Shown: positions 34,011-43,083, counted from the first letter of the stretch. The stretch is DNA of 64,000 nucleotides from Anaerolineales bacterium UBA5797 (GCA_002418205.1 DIDP01000012.1:1-64000); one strand, 5' to 3'. The notes: generated by a model from the letters alone, not told the origin. Numbers and translations are program-made.

Positions 34011-36611
34011 TTACGCCACGACATCTCCCTCCACCACTTCACCCTGCACCGCGGATGTGAACACCAACCCTTCCTCGCCGTGGTCCACGCGGATGACGTC
34101 TCCCTCGTGGAAATCGCCGGAGAGGATCTTCAACGCCAGCGGATCCTGCAGTTCGCGCTGGATGGCGCGCTTGAGCGGACGTGCGCCAAAGTCGGGGTCG
34201 TAGCCAACCTCCGCCAGATACTCGCGGGCGGCTTCGCTCACTTCGAGTTGATAGCCCTTGTCCGCAAGAAGTTTGCTGACGTGGCGCAATTGGATCTCCA
34301 CGATGCCGGTCAGGTGTTCCTTCCGCAGCGAATGGAACATCACGATCTCGTCGATGCGGTTGAGGAATTCGGGGCGGAAGTGATTTTGCAGGACGCGCGT
34401 GATCTCGTCCCGCGTCACGGCATGACCGCCTCCCCACAACTGGTTGCCCAGGTTGGAGGTCATGATCACGACCGTGTTGCGGAAGTCCACGGTGCGTCCC
34501 TGCCCGTCGGTCAATCGCCCATCATCGAGCAGTTGCAGCAATACATTGAACACCTCGCTGTGTGCCTTCTCGATCTCATCGAACAACACCACGCTGTAAG
34601 GTCGGCGGCGGACGGCTTCGGTCAACTGCCCGCCTTCATCGTAGCCGACGTATCCGGGCGGCGCGCCGATCAGCCGCGAGACGGTGTGCTTTTCCTGATA
34701 CTCGCTCATGTCGATGCGGATCATGGCATGTTCATCGTCGAACATGAACTCCGCCAGGGCGCGCGCCAGTTCGGTCTTGCCGACACCAGTCGGTCCGAGG
34801 AAGATGAACGAGCCGATCGGACGGTTCGGATCCTGCAGCCCGGCCCGGGCGCGCCGCACCGCTTTCGATACCACGCTCAACGCCTCATCCTGCCCGACGA
34901 CGCGCTGGTGCAGCCTTTCCTCCATGTGGATCAATTTCTCGGTCTCACCTTCGAGCAGGCGGGAGACGGGGATGCCCGTCCAGCGCGCCACGATGGAGGC
35001 GATTTCCTCTGCATCCACTTCCTCTTTCAGCAACGCGCCTTCGCTCTGCATGGATTTCAACCTGGTCTCTGCATTCTGAATCTTTTGCTCGATCTCACGC
35101 AGTTCACCGTACTTCAAACGTGCAGCTTTTTCGAGGTCCGCTTCGCGTTCGGCGCGTTCGATCGCAACACGTGTCCCCTCGAGCTTTTCCTTCAAGCCGC
35201 GCAGTTCGGAGATCGCCTGCTTCTCCGTCTGCCAGCGCGCAGTCAATGCCTTCGATTTCTCGCGCAGATTCGCGATCTCTTTTTCGATGTTCGCCAGCCG
35301 TTCCTTCGAGGCCTTGTCCTTCTCCTTCTTCAACGCCTCGCGCTCGATCTCGATCTGCATGATCTGACGGTCCACCTCGTCCAGTTCTTGCGGCTTGGAA
35401 TCGATCTCCGTGCGCAGGCGCGCCGCGGCTTCATCGATCAGGTCGATGGCTTTGTCCGGCAGGTGACGGTCCGCGATGTAACGATGTGAGAGGGTCGCCG
35501 CGGCGATCACTGCGGGATCGGTGATGCGCACGCCATGATGCACCTCGTAGCGTTCCTTGAGTCCGCGCAGGATCGAGATCGTATCCTCGACGGTCGGTTC
35601 CTGTACCAGCACAGGCTGGAAGCGCCGCTCCAGCGCGGGATCCTTTTCGATGTTCTTGCGGTATTCGTCCAGTGTGGTCGCGCCGATCATATGCAGTTCG
35701 CCGCGCGCCAGCATGGGCTTGAGCATGTTGCCCGCGTCCATGGCGCCCTCGGCTTTGCCCGCACCGACGACCGTATGCATTTCGTCCAGGAACAAAAGTA
35801 TCTCGCCTTGTGATTCCGTGATCTCTTTCAGGACTGCCTTGAGACGCTCCTCGAACTCACCCCGATATTTCGCGCCCGCGATCAGCGCGCCCATATCCAA
35901 CTGGACGAGCCGCTTCTTTTTCAGACCTTCGGGCACGTCCCCGTTTACGATGCGCTGTGCCAGCCCTTCGACGATCGCCGTCTTGCCGACGCCTGGTTCG
36001 CCGACCAGCGCGGGATTGTTCTTTGTGCGGCGCGTCAGGATCTGCACGACGCGGCGGATCTCCTCGTCGCGCCCGATGACAGGGTCGAGTTTGCCCTGAC
36101 GCGCGTAGGCGGTCAGGTCGCGCCCATAACGTTCGAGCGATTGGTAGGTGGATTCGGGATTCTGTGAGGTCACTCTCTGGGAGCCGCGCACAGTTTTCAG
36201 GGCGGAAAGAATCGCATCCTTCGTCAAACCGAAAGAGGCAAGCCGTTTGCCCTCGATCGAATCCGTCAACCCCAACAGAATATGTTCCGTCGAGACGTAA
36301 TCATCCTGCATGCCCTTGGCGAAACGCTCGGCAGCCTGGAGAACATTGGAGGTCGTTTGCGCCAGCCCCACTTCCGCGTTGGAACCGTGGATTCTGGGTC
36401 GGCTTTCCAGATCATGAGTCAGTTCGTTCCGCAGCGCGTCCGCGCTTCCCGCCACCTTGTCCACGATGGCAGGCACGACACCCTCATCCTGTTTCAGCAA
36501 TGCCAGCAATACATGTGCAGGCTCGATGGCCTGGTGGTTGTAATCCTGCGCGATCTGTTGCGCGCCTAGAATCGCCTCCTGCGATTTCTGTGTGTACTTG
36601 TTGAGATCCAT
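34011..36611 (-). CDS. clpB: ClpB disaggregase
   Basis: 866 residues, full length. ClpB is a hexameric AAA+ chaperone that pulls proteins out of aggregates with DnaK. Domains: two-repeat Clp N domain (1-150), NBD1 with GEPGVGKTAIVEG (about 200) and Walker B LLFLDEMHTVVGAG, the coiled-coil middle domain (about 405-520, rich in Lys/Glu), NBD2 with GPTGVGKTELARAL (about 605) and VVLFDEIEKAH, and a C-terminal D2 small domain. GYVGYDEGGQLTEAVRRRPYSV is the NBD2 pore segment. GGAGGA precedes the ATG. No CIRCE element is visible upstream. Confidence 0.95.
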   Translation of the reverse strand: MDLNKYTQKSQEAILGAQQIAQDYNHQAIEPAHVLLALLKQDEGVVPAIVDKVAGSADALRNELTHDLESRPRIHGSNAEVGLAQTTSNVLQAAERFAKGMQDDYVSTEHILLGLTDSIEGKRLASFGLTKDAILSALKTVRGSQRVTSQNPESTYQSLERYGRDLTAYARQGKLDPVIGRDEEIRRVVQILTRRTKNNPALVGEPGVGKTAIVEGLAQRIVNGDVPEGLKKKRLVQLDMGALIAGAKYRGEFEERLKAVLKEITESQGEILLFLDEMHTVVGAGKAEGAMDAGNMLKPMLARGELHMIGATTLDEYRKNIEKDPALERRFQPVLVQEPTVEDTISILRGLKERYEVHHGVRITDPAVIAAATLSHRYIADRHLPDKAIDLIDEAAARLRTEIDSKPQELDEVDRQIMQIEIEREALKKEKDKASKERLANIEKEIANLREKSKALTARWQTEKQAISELRGLKEKLEGTRVAIERAEREADLEKAARLKYGELREIEQKIQNAETRLKSMQSEGALLKEEVDAEEIASIVARWTGIPVSRLLEGETEKLIHMEERLHQRVVGQDEALSVVSKAVRRARAGLQDPNRPIGSFIFLGPTGVGKTELARALAEFMFDDEHAMIRIDMSEYQEKHTVSRLIGAPPGYVGYDEGGQLTEAVRRRPYSVVLFDEIEKAHSEVFNVLLQLLDDGRLTDGQGRTVDFRNTVVIMTSNLGNQLWGGGHAVTRDEITRVLQNHFRPEFLNRIDEIVMFHSLRKEHLTGIVEIQLRHVSKLLADKGYQLEVSEAAREYLAEVGYDPDFGARPLKRAIQRELQDPLALKILSGDFHEGDVIRVDHGEEGLVFTSAVQGEVVEGDVVA

Positions 36612-36706
36612 GCTTCCTCCAACCGTAATTTCAAGTTGACAGATGAATTTTAATGAACGCCTGTCTGATAAATGTTAGCGCGGCATCAGAGGAAGATCAG
36701 AGGCAC

Positions 36707-36733
36707 AAAAAACCGCAGGCGATGAGCCTGCGG
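36707..36733 (-). terminator. CCGCAGG-type terminator hairpin (copy 2)
   Basis: On the minus strand: CCGCAGG, loop CTCATCG, CCTGCGG and then six T. It follows the DUF2202 gene. The core is identical to copy 3 at 39257-39283. Confidence 0.75.
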
Positions 36734-36758
36734 CTGCGATGTTTTCCATACGATCGAG

Positions 36759-37400
36759 TTATCGTCTGCCCCTGCGATACCCGCCACTCTGAGCGGCTGT
36801 ACTGACGATGGCATTGTAGGAGGTTTCATCAAGGTACTGCGGCACATATGTTTCACCGGTCTGCCTCTGGAGCGTGGACGTGAAGGCTCGCAGATGATTC
36901 TCCGACCCTCGCATGAGGTTGCCATACACCAGCTTTATGTCCGCGCTTGAGGTTTGTGCCAGGCGGTTTTGCAAATCGAGTATATCGATCTCTTCAATGG
37001 CAGCGCCTACTTTCAACGCATCGGCCAGGGACCTGCCACCCTGTGCAACCAGCAGATCGTACAACTCCTGCAGATCAGGGTTCGTGAACTCACCAACGCC
37101 GTTCCCGGCGGTGGGATCAGCAAGCCCATAACGGTTCAACAGCACACCGATCGCATCCATGTGTGTCGCCTCGCTATTGGCGATGTTTTGGAAAAGAGGC
37201 AATCCCCATTGCGCGTTCAGGGTCACGTACACGTCATGGGCAAGCTTTTCCTCTTCACGCATGAAGATCAATCCATCCGCTTCAGACGTGGAAAGAACAC
37301 TTTCGGTCACGGTCGATTCTTCGGCAGAGACGGGAGTCACAGCCCCAAACATCATCCCCGCCATCGCGATCAACAATCCTGAAATCAATATGTTTTTCAT
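36759..37400 (-). CDS. Exported DUF2202 ferritin-like protein
   Basis: 213 residues with a cleavable signal peptide (1-26, ending VSA). The mature part is a DUF2202 domain, a four-helix ferritin-like fold: EEEKLAHDVYVTL, NSEATHMDAIGVLL and GSENHLRAF supply Glu and His residues suited to a di-iron site. The C-terminus ends GGYRRGRR. These proteins are widespread in archaea and bacteria, with no settled function. It is transcribed divergently from the NapH-like gene, across a 218-base gap with a 7-bp GC-rich hairpin (37432-37455) but no clear promoter. Confidence 0.8.
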   Translation of the reverse strand: MKNILISGLLIAMAGMMFGAVTPVSAEESTVTESVLSTSEADGLIFMREEEKLAHDVYVTLNAQWGLPLFQNIANSEATHMDAIGVLLNRYGLADPTAGNGVGEFTNPDLQELYDLLVAQGGRSLADALKVGAAIEEIDILDLQNRLAQTSSADIKLVYGNLMRGSENHLRAFTSTLQRQTGETYVPQYLDETSYNAIVSTAAQSGGYRRGRR

Positions 37401-37618
37401 GGTTATATCCTTTTCGATTGGTTTTGTCCGTTGCCCGCCGGAATATCAGCGGGCATTGTCGACAGTCTACACCCCGACTTTAAAGGATATTTGGAGCATC
37501 CATGAAGAAACGGTAAAAGACGGTTCCCGATTTTCTTTACACATTCTTCATACAACCTTTACCGCTGCTGAACAAAGGAAAATTAAACTCCGCCCATCAC
37601 CAGTATCGGAGGGCACGC

Positions 37619-38473
37619 ATGGTCACAGTTTTCAGCAGGCGGATGAGACTCTTTCGTCCACACAGCATCTGGATACGCAGGCTTGTCCAGTGGTTCTTCT
37701 TCCTATTGATCGCATTGATCGCCATCAACCATACACTGGCGGAAAGCGGAACGGCGATCCCCATCCTTTCGAGCGCATCGTTGCATGCGGTCTGTCCGTT
37801 TGGCGGCGTGGAGACGCTGTACACCTTCGCAGCCAGCGGGCTGTTCGTCAAAAAGATCCATGACTCATCGCTCGTATTGGCAGGCATTGTACTGCTTCTC
37901 GCCATGCTGTTCGGCCCCGTCTTCTGCGGCTGGGTCTGCCCACTGGGGACCGTCCAGGAATGGGTCGGCAAATTGGGACGCAAATTGTTCAAACGCCGTT
38001 ACAACCATTTTGTACCGGTCAAACTCGATAAGGTCCTGCGCTACGCGCGTTACGGCATCCTGGTCTGGGTCATATACGTAACCGCCAACAGCGGACAATT
38101 GCTCTTCGAAGCTTATGATCCCTACTTTGCGCTCTTCAATTTCTGGAGCACGGAGGTCGCCCCCACCGCCCTGCTCGTCCTCGGCGCAACGCTCGTGCTC
38201 TCGGTCTTTGTCGAACGACCGTGGTGCAAGTATGCCTGTCCGTATGGCGCGGTGCTCGGCGTGACCAACCTGTTCCGGGTGTTCTCCATCAAGCGCGCCG
38301 AATCCACCTGCAAGGCGGATGGCGCCTGCTCGATCATGTGCCCGATGAACATCGAGGTGGACAGCGTGAAGAATGTCCGCGACCATCAGTGCATCTCATG
38401 CCTCGAATGTACCTCCGAGGCGATCTGCCCGGTTGCGCGCACGGTGGTCTTCAGCGCGGGAGGTGTGAAATGA
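37619..38473 (+). CDS. NapH/NosR-like 4Fe-4S membrane protein
   Basis: 284 residues with membrane helices at about 20-38, 80-105, 138-158 and 175-197. Two CxxxCP motifs follow helices (CGWVCPLG and CKYACPYG), and a C-terminal double 4Fe-4S ferredoxin domain has CKADGACSIMCP and CISCLECTSEAICPVA. This is the layout of NapH, NosR-type and RdxA quinol-dehydrogenase-like proteins that pass electrons across the membrane. The ATG has CGGAGGG upstream. It overlaps the next gene by four bases (ATGA), so they form a two-gene operon. No terminal reductase lies nearby; the electron acceptor is unknown. Confidence 0.82.
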   Translation: MVTVFSRRMRLFRPHSIWIRRLVQWFFFLLIALIAINHTLAESGTAIPILSSASLHAVCPFGGVETLYTFAASGLFVKKIHDSSLVLAGIVLLLAMLFGPVFCGWVCPLGTVQEWVGKLGRKLFKRRYNHFVPVKLDKVLRYARYGILVWVIYVTANSGQLLFEAYDPYFALFNFWSTEVAPTALLVLGATLVLSVFVERPWCKYACPYGAVLGVTNLFRVFSIKRAESTCKADGACSIMCPMNIEVDSVKNVRDHQCISCLECTSEAICPVARTVVFSAGGVK

Positions 38474-39255
38474 CGCTTACATCCAAACCTCTCGCGTTCC
38501 TCGTCTTCGTCATCATGTTCGGCGGCATCGGTATCTCCTCCGCGTTCGGCTGGTGGGAGACCGAATCCACGAAGGAGCCTGCGAAATTCACGGAGGGCGA
38601 ATTCGCCGGGCAGGCAAACCCGGCGGATATCCGCGGCTCGTATACATTCGGCGACATCGCGGACTCCTTCGACGTCACGCCCGAAATGCTTGCGCAGGCG
38701 TTCCAGGTCGCGACCGATGACCCCGCCTCCTTTGCCGTGAAAGAACTCGAATCCCTGTACCTCGACAGCGGCTATGAAGTCGGCACGAACTCCGTCCGCT
38801 TGTTCGTGGCGTATTATCTCGGTCTGCCCTTCGATACCACGGGGCAGGAAATATATCTTCCACAACCCGCAACGGATATTCTGTTGAACCAAGCGACCTT
38901 GACGCCCGAACAACTAACTTATGTTCAAACATTTACAGTGGAAGTGAAACCCGCCTCCAGCGCGGACCTCGAGCCGGATCCCGTTCAAAGCGCGGAGTCG
39001 GCGTCTGATGCGGAATCAACCTCAAGCGCGCCTGACGCGTCCTCTTCATCCAATGAAGATTACCTCGTCAAGGGCAAAACCATCTTCGGCGATCTCATCC
39101 GTTGGGGTGTCCCACAACAGACCATCGAACAGATCATCGGAGCGCCGATGCCAGACCCGGCCATGAAGGTCAAAGACTTCGCCACCGCAAATGGCTTGAG
39201 TTTCGAAACGCTCAAAACGCAGTTACAAACTGAAGTGGACAAGGTAAAACCTTAA
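38470..39255 (+). CDS. Periplasmic partner of the NapH-like protein, unknown
   Basis: 261 residues: an N-terminal membrane anchor (7-27), then two related helical segments of the type YTFGDIADSFDVTPEMLAQAF (about 58-78) and KTIFGDLIRWGVPQQTIEQI (about 200-219), each followed by a DP(A) motif and a second helix. A Ser/Ala/Asp-rich linker (about 165-190) separates them. The duplicated (T/I)FGD module resembles a small helical domain seen with NapH-like ferredoxin proteins. No cofactor motif is present. It is translationally coupled to the NapH-like gene and probably assists it outside the membrane. Confidence 0.65.
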   Translation: MTLTSKPLAFLVFVIMFGGIGISSAFGWWETESTKEPAKFTEGEFAGQANPADIRGSYTFGDIADSFDVTPEMLAQAFQVATDDPASFAVKELESLYLDSGYEVGTNSVRLFVAYYLGLPFDTTGQEIYLPQPATDILLNQATLTPEQLTYVQTFTVEVKPASSADLEPDPVQSAESASDAESTSSAPDASSSSNEDYLVKGKTIFGDLIRWGVPQQTIEQIIGAPMPDPAMKVKDFATANGLSFETLKTQLQTEVDKVKP

Positions 39256-39256
39256 A

Positions 39257-39283
39257 AAAACACCGCAGGCGATGAGCCTGCGG
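39257..39283. terminator. CCGCAGG-type terminator hairpin (copy 3)
   Basis: CCGCAGG / CCTGCGG stem at 39263-39283, with a run of A upstream that becomes a T run on the minus strand. It serves the convergent gene at 39305 and may also stop the NapH operon. Confidence 0.7.
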
Positions 39284-39304
39284 TCTGCATTTCAATAGGT
39301 TCGC

Positions 39305-39826
39305 TCACAACAATCCGAACGCCGCGTTCTCCGGTTTCACCAGCATCATCGGCACATGCATCGGCGGCATCTGCGCAAGGTACGGATTCGTGATCTCCGC
39401 TTCATACACCGAGATCCACGAAACGCGCGCCACATCCAGGCTGGTGCTCAATTCCGTTTGGGTCGAAATGCGGACCCTGCCCTTTACAATGAACGTCCCC
39501 ACCAGCACATGCACATCCTGCATCATGCGGTTTTCCTCCTCCGGATCGTAATCCAGCGGTTCATCCGCGGGCGGGAGAACATGGAACCCGATCACCCTCG
39601 AAGCAGGATAATGGATCTCGGAAAAGCTCAACGGTTTGGGAGACGTCCCGCCAAAGATCAGCACCTGCGGCTTGAGCACATGCAAATACCTCGGCACACC
39701 ATCCGTGCGCAGCCAGATGTTCACCCGCGGGACGTTCTGCTTTGTCACCACCTCGCCGCGGATCAACGTATCCTGGGTATAGATCATCACCGGGGTCGTC
39801 TTTTCATCGGGCTTCAGAATGTACAT
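39305..39826 (-). CDS. Conserved-looking protein, unknown function
   Basis: 173 residues, predicted all-beta, without signal peptide or membrane helix. Two halves look alike in outline: TLIRGEVVTKQNVPRVNIWL (about 20-39) and GTFIVKGRVRISTQTELSTS (about 109-128), each a strand pair followed by a loop and a strand, suggesting a duplicated small barrel. There are no catalytic motifs. GGAGG precedes the ATG. It stands alone between a terminator hairpin and the divergent recJ gene. Confidence 0.6.
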   Translation of the reverse strand: MYILKPDEKTTPVMIYTQDTLIRGEVVTKQNVPRVNIWLRTDGVPRYLHVLKPQVLIFGGTSPKPLSFSEIHYPASRVIGFHVLPPADEPLDYDPEEENRMMQDVHVLVGTFIVKGRVRISTQTELSTSLDVARVSWISVYEAEITNPYLAQMPPMHVPMMLVKPENAAFGLL

Positions 39827-39936
39827 GCTGCCTCCGTGACCTCATTATACACTTGCCTGTCAGTCCATTCACAGTTTATACTGTGACGGTACTTTGGAGC
39901 CATGAAATTTATTTTTACTGAACGGGCAGTCGATTA

Positions 39937-41640
39937 ATGCATAACAAACGCTGGGTCATCCAACCGCCGATCACACCTCAAGCCGAAGAAGCGCTTTCGA
40001 AATTCCCCTACATCCTCAAGCAGATCCTGTTCAATCGCGGGTATGGGAGCGATGCCGAAGCGCGCGCCTTCCTGAAAGCCGAACCCACAGCAGATACCGA
40101 TCCCTTTCAACTCACGGGCATGCAAGCCGCAGTGGATAGAATTCAATACGCGCTTGAACAGAATGAACCCATCGCCATCTATGGTGATTATGACGTGGAC
40201 GGTGTCACCGCCACGGCGCTGCTCGTGCAGGCGTTGCAGGGACTCGACGCGGATGTGCGCGGCTACATCCCGAACCGTTTCGATGAAGGGTACGGTCTCA
40301 ACACCGATGCCTTGGATACGTTGAAGGCAGACGGCGTCAAACTGGTCATCACCGTGGATTGCGGCATCCGTTCCCCGGACGAAGCGCTTCATGCGCGGAC
40401 CATCGGGCTGGACCTCATTATCAGCGACCATCACCACCCCGACGGTTTGAACCTGCCCCCCGCCCTGGCGGTCATCAACCCCAAGCAACATGGCGATCCG
40501 TATCCAGATAAAGACCTGGCTGGCGTGGGCATCGCCTACAAGATCGCTGAGGCGCTCTTCAGCTTTCATCCATCCTCCTCCTATAACCTGCAAAGCCTGC
40601 TCGATCTGGTCGCGCTTGGCACCGTCGCGGATCTTGCCCCGCTCGTCGGGGAAAACCGCGTCCTCGTCCGCAAGGGACTCAAACAGATCCGCGAAACCAA
40701 ACGGCAGGGACTCTTCTCACTGGCTGGCGTGGCACAGATCAAACTCGACAAGATCAAAGCCGGGGACATCGGCTTCATGCTGGGACCACGCCTCAACGCC
40801 TCAGGCAGGCTCGAATCGGCGCTGGCATCGTTCGAACTGCTCACAACGACAGACTTCATGAAAGCCGGTCAACTCGCGCAGCAACTGGATGTGCAAAACC
40901 GCCAGAGACAATCCATCACCAGGTCCATGCAGCAGCAGGCGGAGGAGATCGCCCTTGCCGAAGACCCGGAGGCGTTCCTGCTCTTCGCCGCGCACGAGGA
41001 GTTCAATCCCGGCGTGGTGGGGCTGGCTGCCTCGCGCCTGACGGAAACCTATTACCGACCGGCGGTCGTCGCGGCGAAGGGAACGGAGGAAACGCGCGGC
41101 TCGTGCCGGTCCATCCCCGAGTTCCACATCACCGACGCGCTTGACCTGTGCAAGGACCTGCTCGTCCGGCATGGAGGTCATGCCGCCGCGGCAGGTTTCA
41201 CCGTGAAGAACGAAAATCTCCCCGAACTCGTATCGCGGTTAAGGGAAATCGCAAAGGACCAGCTCGAGGGCAAGGATCTGCGTCAGACGTTGTCAGCCGA
41301 CATGGAGGTGGCCCTCGAAGAGTTGAATTTTGAGGTGCTGGGTCATCTCGCTTACCTCGAACCAACCGGTTATGGCAATCCCGACGCGGTCTTCGTCGCG
41401 CGCGATGTCAAAGTCCGGGCGTCCCGCGCTGTCGGCTCGGAGGGCAGACATCTCAAACTCACGCTCGAGGATTCGCGCGGCGCGGCGTACGATTGCATCG
41501 GCTTCCGAATGGGAGCGATGCAGGCGTCCCTGCCGCAACGCGTGGACGCGATGTTCAACCTCGAAGCCAACGAATGGAACGGGCGCACGACCTTGCAGTT
41601 AAATCTAAAGGATATAAAGACTGCAGGGGTTCCTGATTAA
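39937..41640 (+). CDS. recJ: Single-stranded-DNA exonuclease RecJ
   Basis: 567 residues, the usual length. RecJ degrades single-stranded DNA 5' to 3' in recombination, mismatch and base excision repair. DHH-family motifs: YGDYDVDGVTA (I, about 87), ITVDCG (II), ISDHHHPDG (III, about 165), and motif IV with NPKQ...LAGVGIAYK. The DHHA1 domain shows RSIPEFHITDAL and GGHAAAAGF (about 410), and the C-terminal OB domain is present. Complete; no odd features. Monocistronic, with a 90-base gap to the next gene. Confidence 0.93.
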   Translation: MHNKRWVIQPPITPQAEEALSKFPYILKQILFNRGYGSDAEARAFLKAEPTADTDPFQLTGMQAAVDRIQYALEQNEPIAIYGDYDVDGVTATALLVQALQGLDADVRGYIPNRFDEGYGLNTDALDTLKADGVKLVITVDCGIRSPDEALHARTIGLDLIISDHHHPDGLNLPPALAVINPKQHGDPYPDKDLAGVGIAYKIAEALFSFHPSSSYNLQSLLDLVALGTVADLAPLVGENRVLVRKGLKQIRETKRQGLFSLAGVAQIKLDKIKAGDIGFMLGPRLNASGRLESALASFELLTTTDFMKAGQLAQQLDVQNRQRQSITRSMQQQAEEIALAEDPEAFLLFAAHEEFNPGVVGLAASRLTETYYRPAVVAAKGTEETRGSCRSIPEFHITDALDLCKDLLVRHGGHAAAAGFTVKNENLPELVSRLREIAKDQLEGKDLRQTLSADMEVALEELNFEVLGHLAYLEPTGYGNPDAVFVARDVKVRASRAVGSEGRHLKLTLEDSRGAAYDCIGFRMGAMQASLPQRVDAMFNLEANEWNGRTTLQLNLKDIKTAGVPD

Positions 41641-41731
41641 CCCGCCACTGGCTGGGCGAACATCATAATCGGCTGCAACCAATCTCCCACAGGGGCGTAT
41701 ATGGAAGTGAAATCATTTTCAGGAGAAAATC

Positions 41732-42265
41732 ATGAACACACAACAAAAACCCACCCTCGTCCAGGTGATCGCATGGATGACCCTTGTCAGCGGCATCGTC
41801 AACCTGTTTTGGGGATTCGCCGCATCGGGCACAGCCCTTGCAACCGTGGTCGGCGTGATCTGCGTCCCCATCACGATCCTGCCGACCATCCTCGGCATCT
41901 TCGAGTTGATCTACGCCGCGAAATTGTTCAGCAATCCGCCGCAAGCCATGCAGCCCTCCACCAACATCGCCGTATTTGAGATCGCTTCCGTCCTCACCGG
42001 CAACATCTTTTCGATGGCGGTCGGCATCCTCGCGCTGGTCTTCTACAATGACACAGTGGTCAAGGACTACTTCGCGCGCTTGAATGGGACTCTCCCATCA
42101 GAACCAGCGACACCTCCTGCGCCGCCCGCATCCCTGCCGGAACCTGAGCCTTCTCCCGTCATGGAAGAACCTGCCGCGCCGCCCGCTGAAGAGGCCCCCG
42201 CCCCCGAATCAGAAGAAAAACCTGCCAAGCCCAAACGTGCGCCGCGCAAAGTAGCGAAGAAGTAA
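41732..42265 (+). CDS. Four-helix membrane protein with Pro/Glu/Ala tail
   Basis: 177 residues. Hydrophobic segments at about 10-30, 34-46, 48-66 and 82-108 are followed by a disordered tail (120-177) made of Pro, Ala and Glu and ending in a basic KPKRAPRKVAKK. The membrane part resembles small DUF-type proteins with a VIAWMTLVSGIVNLFWG start. The tail may reach into the cytoplasm and bind nucleic acid or membrane, which is a guess from charge. AGGAGAAA precedes the ATG. A strong terminator follows. Confidence 0.6.
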   Translation: MNTQQKPTLVQVIAWMTLVSGIVNLFWGFAASGTALATVVGVICVPITILPTILGIFELIYAAKLFSNPPQAMQPSTNIAVFEIASVLTGNIFSMAVGILALVFYNDTVVKDYFARLNGTLPSEPATPPAPPASLPEPEPSPVMEEPAAPPAEEAPAPESEEKPAKPKRAPRKVAKK

Positions 42266-42273
42266 ATTCCTGA

Positions 42274-42310
42274 GGACCCCGGGATCGTGAATATCCCGGG
42301 GTCCTTTTTT
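42274..42310 (+). terminator. Strong intrinsic terminator
   Basis: A perfect 12-bp stem (GGACCCCGGGAT / ATCCCGGGGTCC) with a seven-base loop and six T. It insulates the glycine riboswitch from the upstream gene. Confidence 0.9.
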
Positions 42311-42522
42311 AAATCAAGGAGTTTCTTCCTCTTGACTCTCGTTCCCCTCAACTTTAGAATCGAACCACAATTTAACGGGCAACAGGGAAGAGATCCCGCG
42401 CTTCGCGGGACGCCGAAGGTGCAAGTCTGGGATTTGGCGAAACCAGACGAAACTCTCAGGCAAAAGGACCCTGCCCCGACAAAGCTCTGGAAAATTCCCT
42501 CACGGGATACCGACGGTGTAAA

Positions 42523-42613
42523 GTTAATTGGTTGGGCAGTTGAATAGTTCATTGGTTTGATGGTTGAAAAACCACAACACCAAGAAACTATCCAACTAAA
42601 AAACCAACTAACT
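42523..42613 (+). repeat. Expanded AT-rich stem inside aptamer II
   Basis: GTTAATTGGTT...AACCAACTAAC, with inner pairs AGTTGAATAGTT / AACTATCCAACT and TTGGTTT-like steps, gives a hairpin of about 90 bases in place of the short variable arm. It looks like a palindromic element taken into the riboswitch. Confidence 0.55.
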
Positions 42614-42635
42614 AATCTCTCAGGTCCAATTACAG

Positions 42636-42665
42636 AGGCGCACAATAAGTTCCGTGCGCCTTTTT
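42636..42665 (+). terminator. Riboswitch-controlled terminator
   Basis: An 8-bp stem (AGGCGCAC / GTGCGCCT) and five T, 38 bases before the gcvH ATG. Its left arm overlaps P1 of aptamer II. Confidence 0.85.
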
Positions 42666-42702
42666 GATTCGCCAAAAACATCTTCCAAAGGAGATACAAA
42701 AC

Positions 42703-43080
42703 ATGAACGCTCCCGCCAATTTGAAATATACCAAGTCCGACGAATGGTTCGACCCGGAAACCGGCAAGGCAGGTCTTAGCGACTACGCCCAGGGTCAACT
42801 CTCCGATATCGTCTTCGTCGAGATCCTCGTGGATGAAGGCGACGAGATCGAGGCAGGCAAGGCGATCGCTTCGGTTGAATCGGTCAAAGCCTCGGCAGAG
42901 ATCTATTCCCCCGCGGGCGGAAAGGTCGTTGCCGTCAACAAAGACCTCGCCGACAAACCCGAATCCATCAACACCGATCCCTATGGCGAAGCCTGGATGA
43001 TCCAGCTCGAAGGCGGTTCCGCCGGCGATGTGATGGATGCCGCCGCGTACGAAAAGTATTGCGAAGAACGAGATCATTAA
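42703..43080 (+). CDS. gcvH: Glycine cleavage system H protein
   Basis: 125 residues. The lipoyl carrier of the glycine cleavage complex: it takes the aminomethyl group from P protein and hands it to T protein. The lipoyl lysine is Lys62 in VESVKASAEIYSP; the GQLSDIVFVEI and DPYGEAWM segments are typical. The start at 42703 is fixed by AAAGGAG eight bases upstream; the frame runs further up into the terminator. First gene of the riboswitch-controlled operon. No gcvT is in the window, so it must be elsewhere. Confidence 0.95.
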   Translation: MNAPANLKYTKSDEWFDPETGKAGLSDYAQGQLSDIVFVEILVDEGDEIEAGKAIASVESVKASAEIYSPAGGKVVAVNKDLADKPESINTDPYGEAWMIQLEGGSAGDVMDAAAYEKYCEERDH

Positions 43081-43083
43081 TCA

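Larger units (their letters stand above)
42383..42665 (+). ncRNA. Tandem glycine riboswitch with terminator platform
   Basis: Aptamer I (42383-42473) shows the gcvT-type core: GGGAAGAG, a GC hairpin, CGCCGAAGGTGCAA, then ACTCTCAGGCAAAAGGACC closing CAGGG with CCCTG. Aptamer II (about 42484-42640) has ACCGACGGTGTAA and, far downstream, CTCTCAGGTCC; between them is a long AT-rich stem (42523-42613). P1 of aptamer II (GCTCTG with CAGAGG) shares bases with the left arm of an intrinsic terminator (42636-42661, then T). Glycine binding would therefore hold the terminator open and switch on gcvH-gcvPA-gcvPB. It fills almost the whole 437-base gap between genes. Confidence 0.92.

Noticed and set aside
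33690..35489. A 599-codon open frame opposite clpB
   Set aside because: Shadow of clpB; no recognisable domain.
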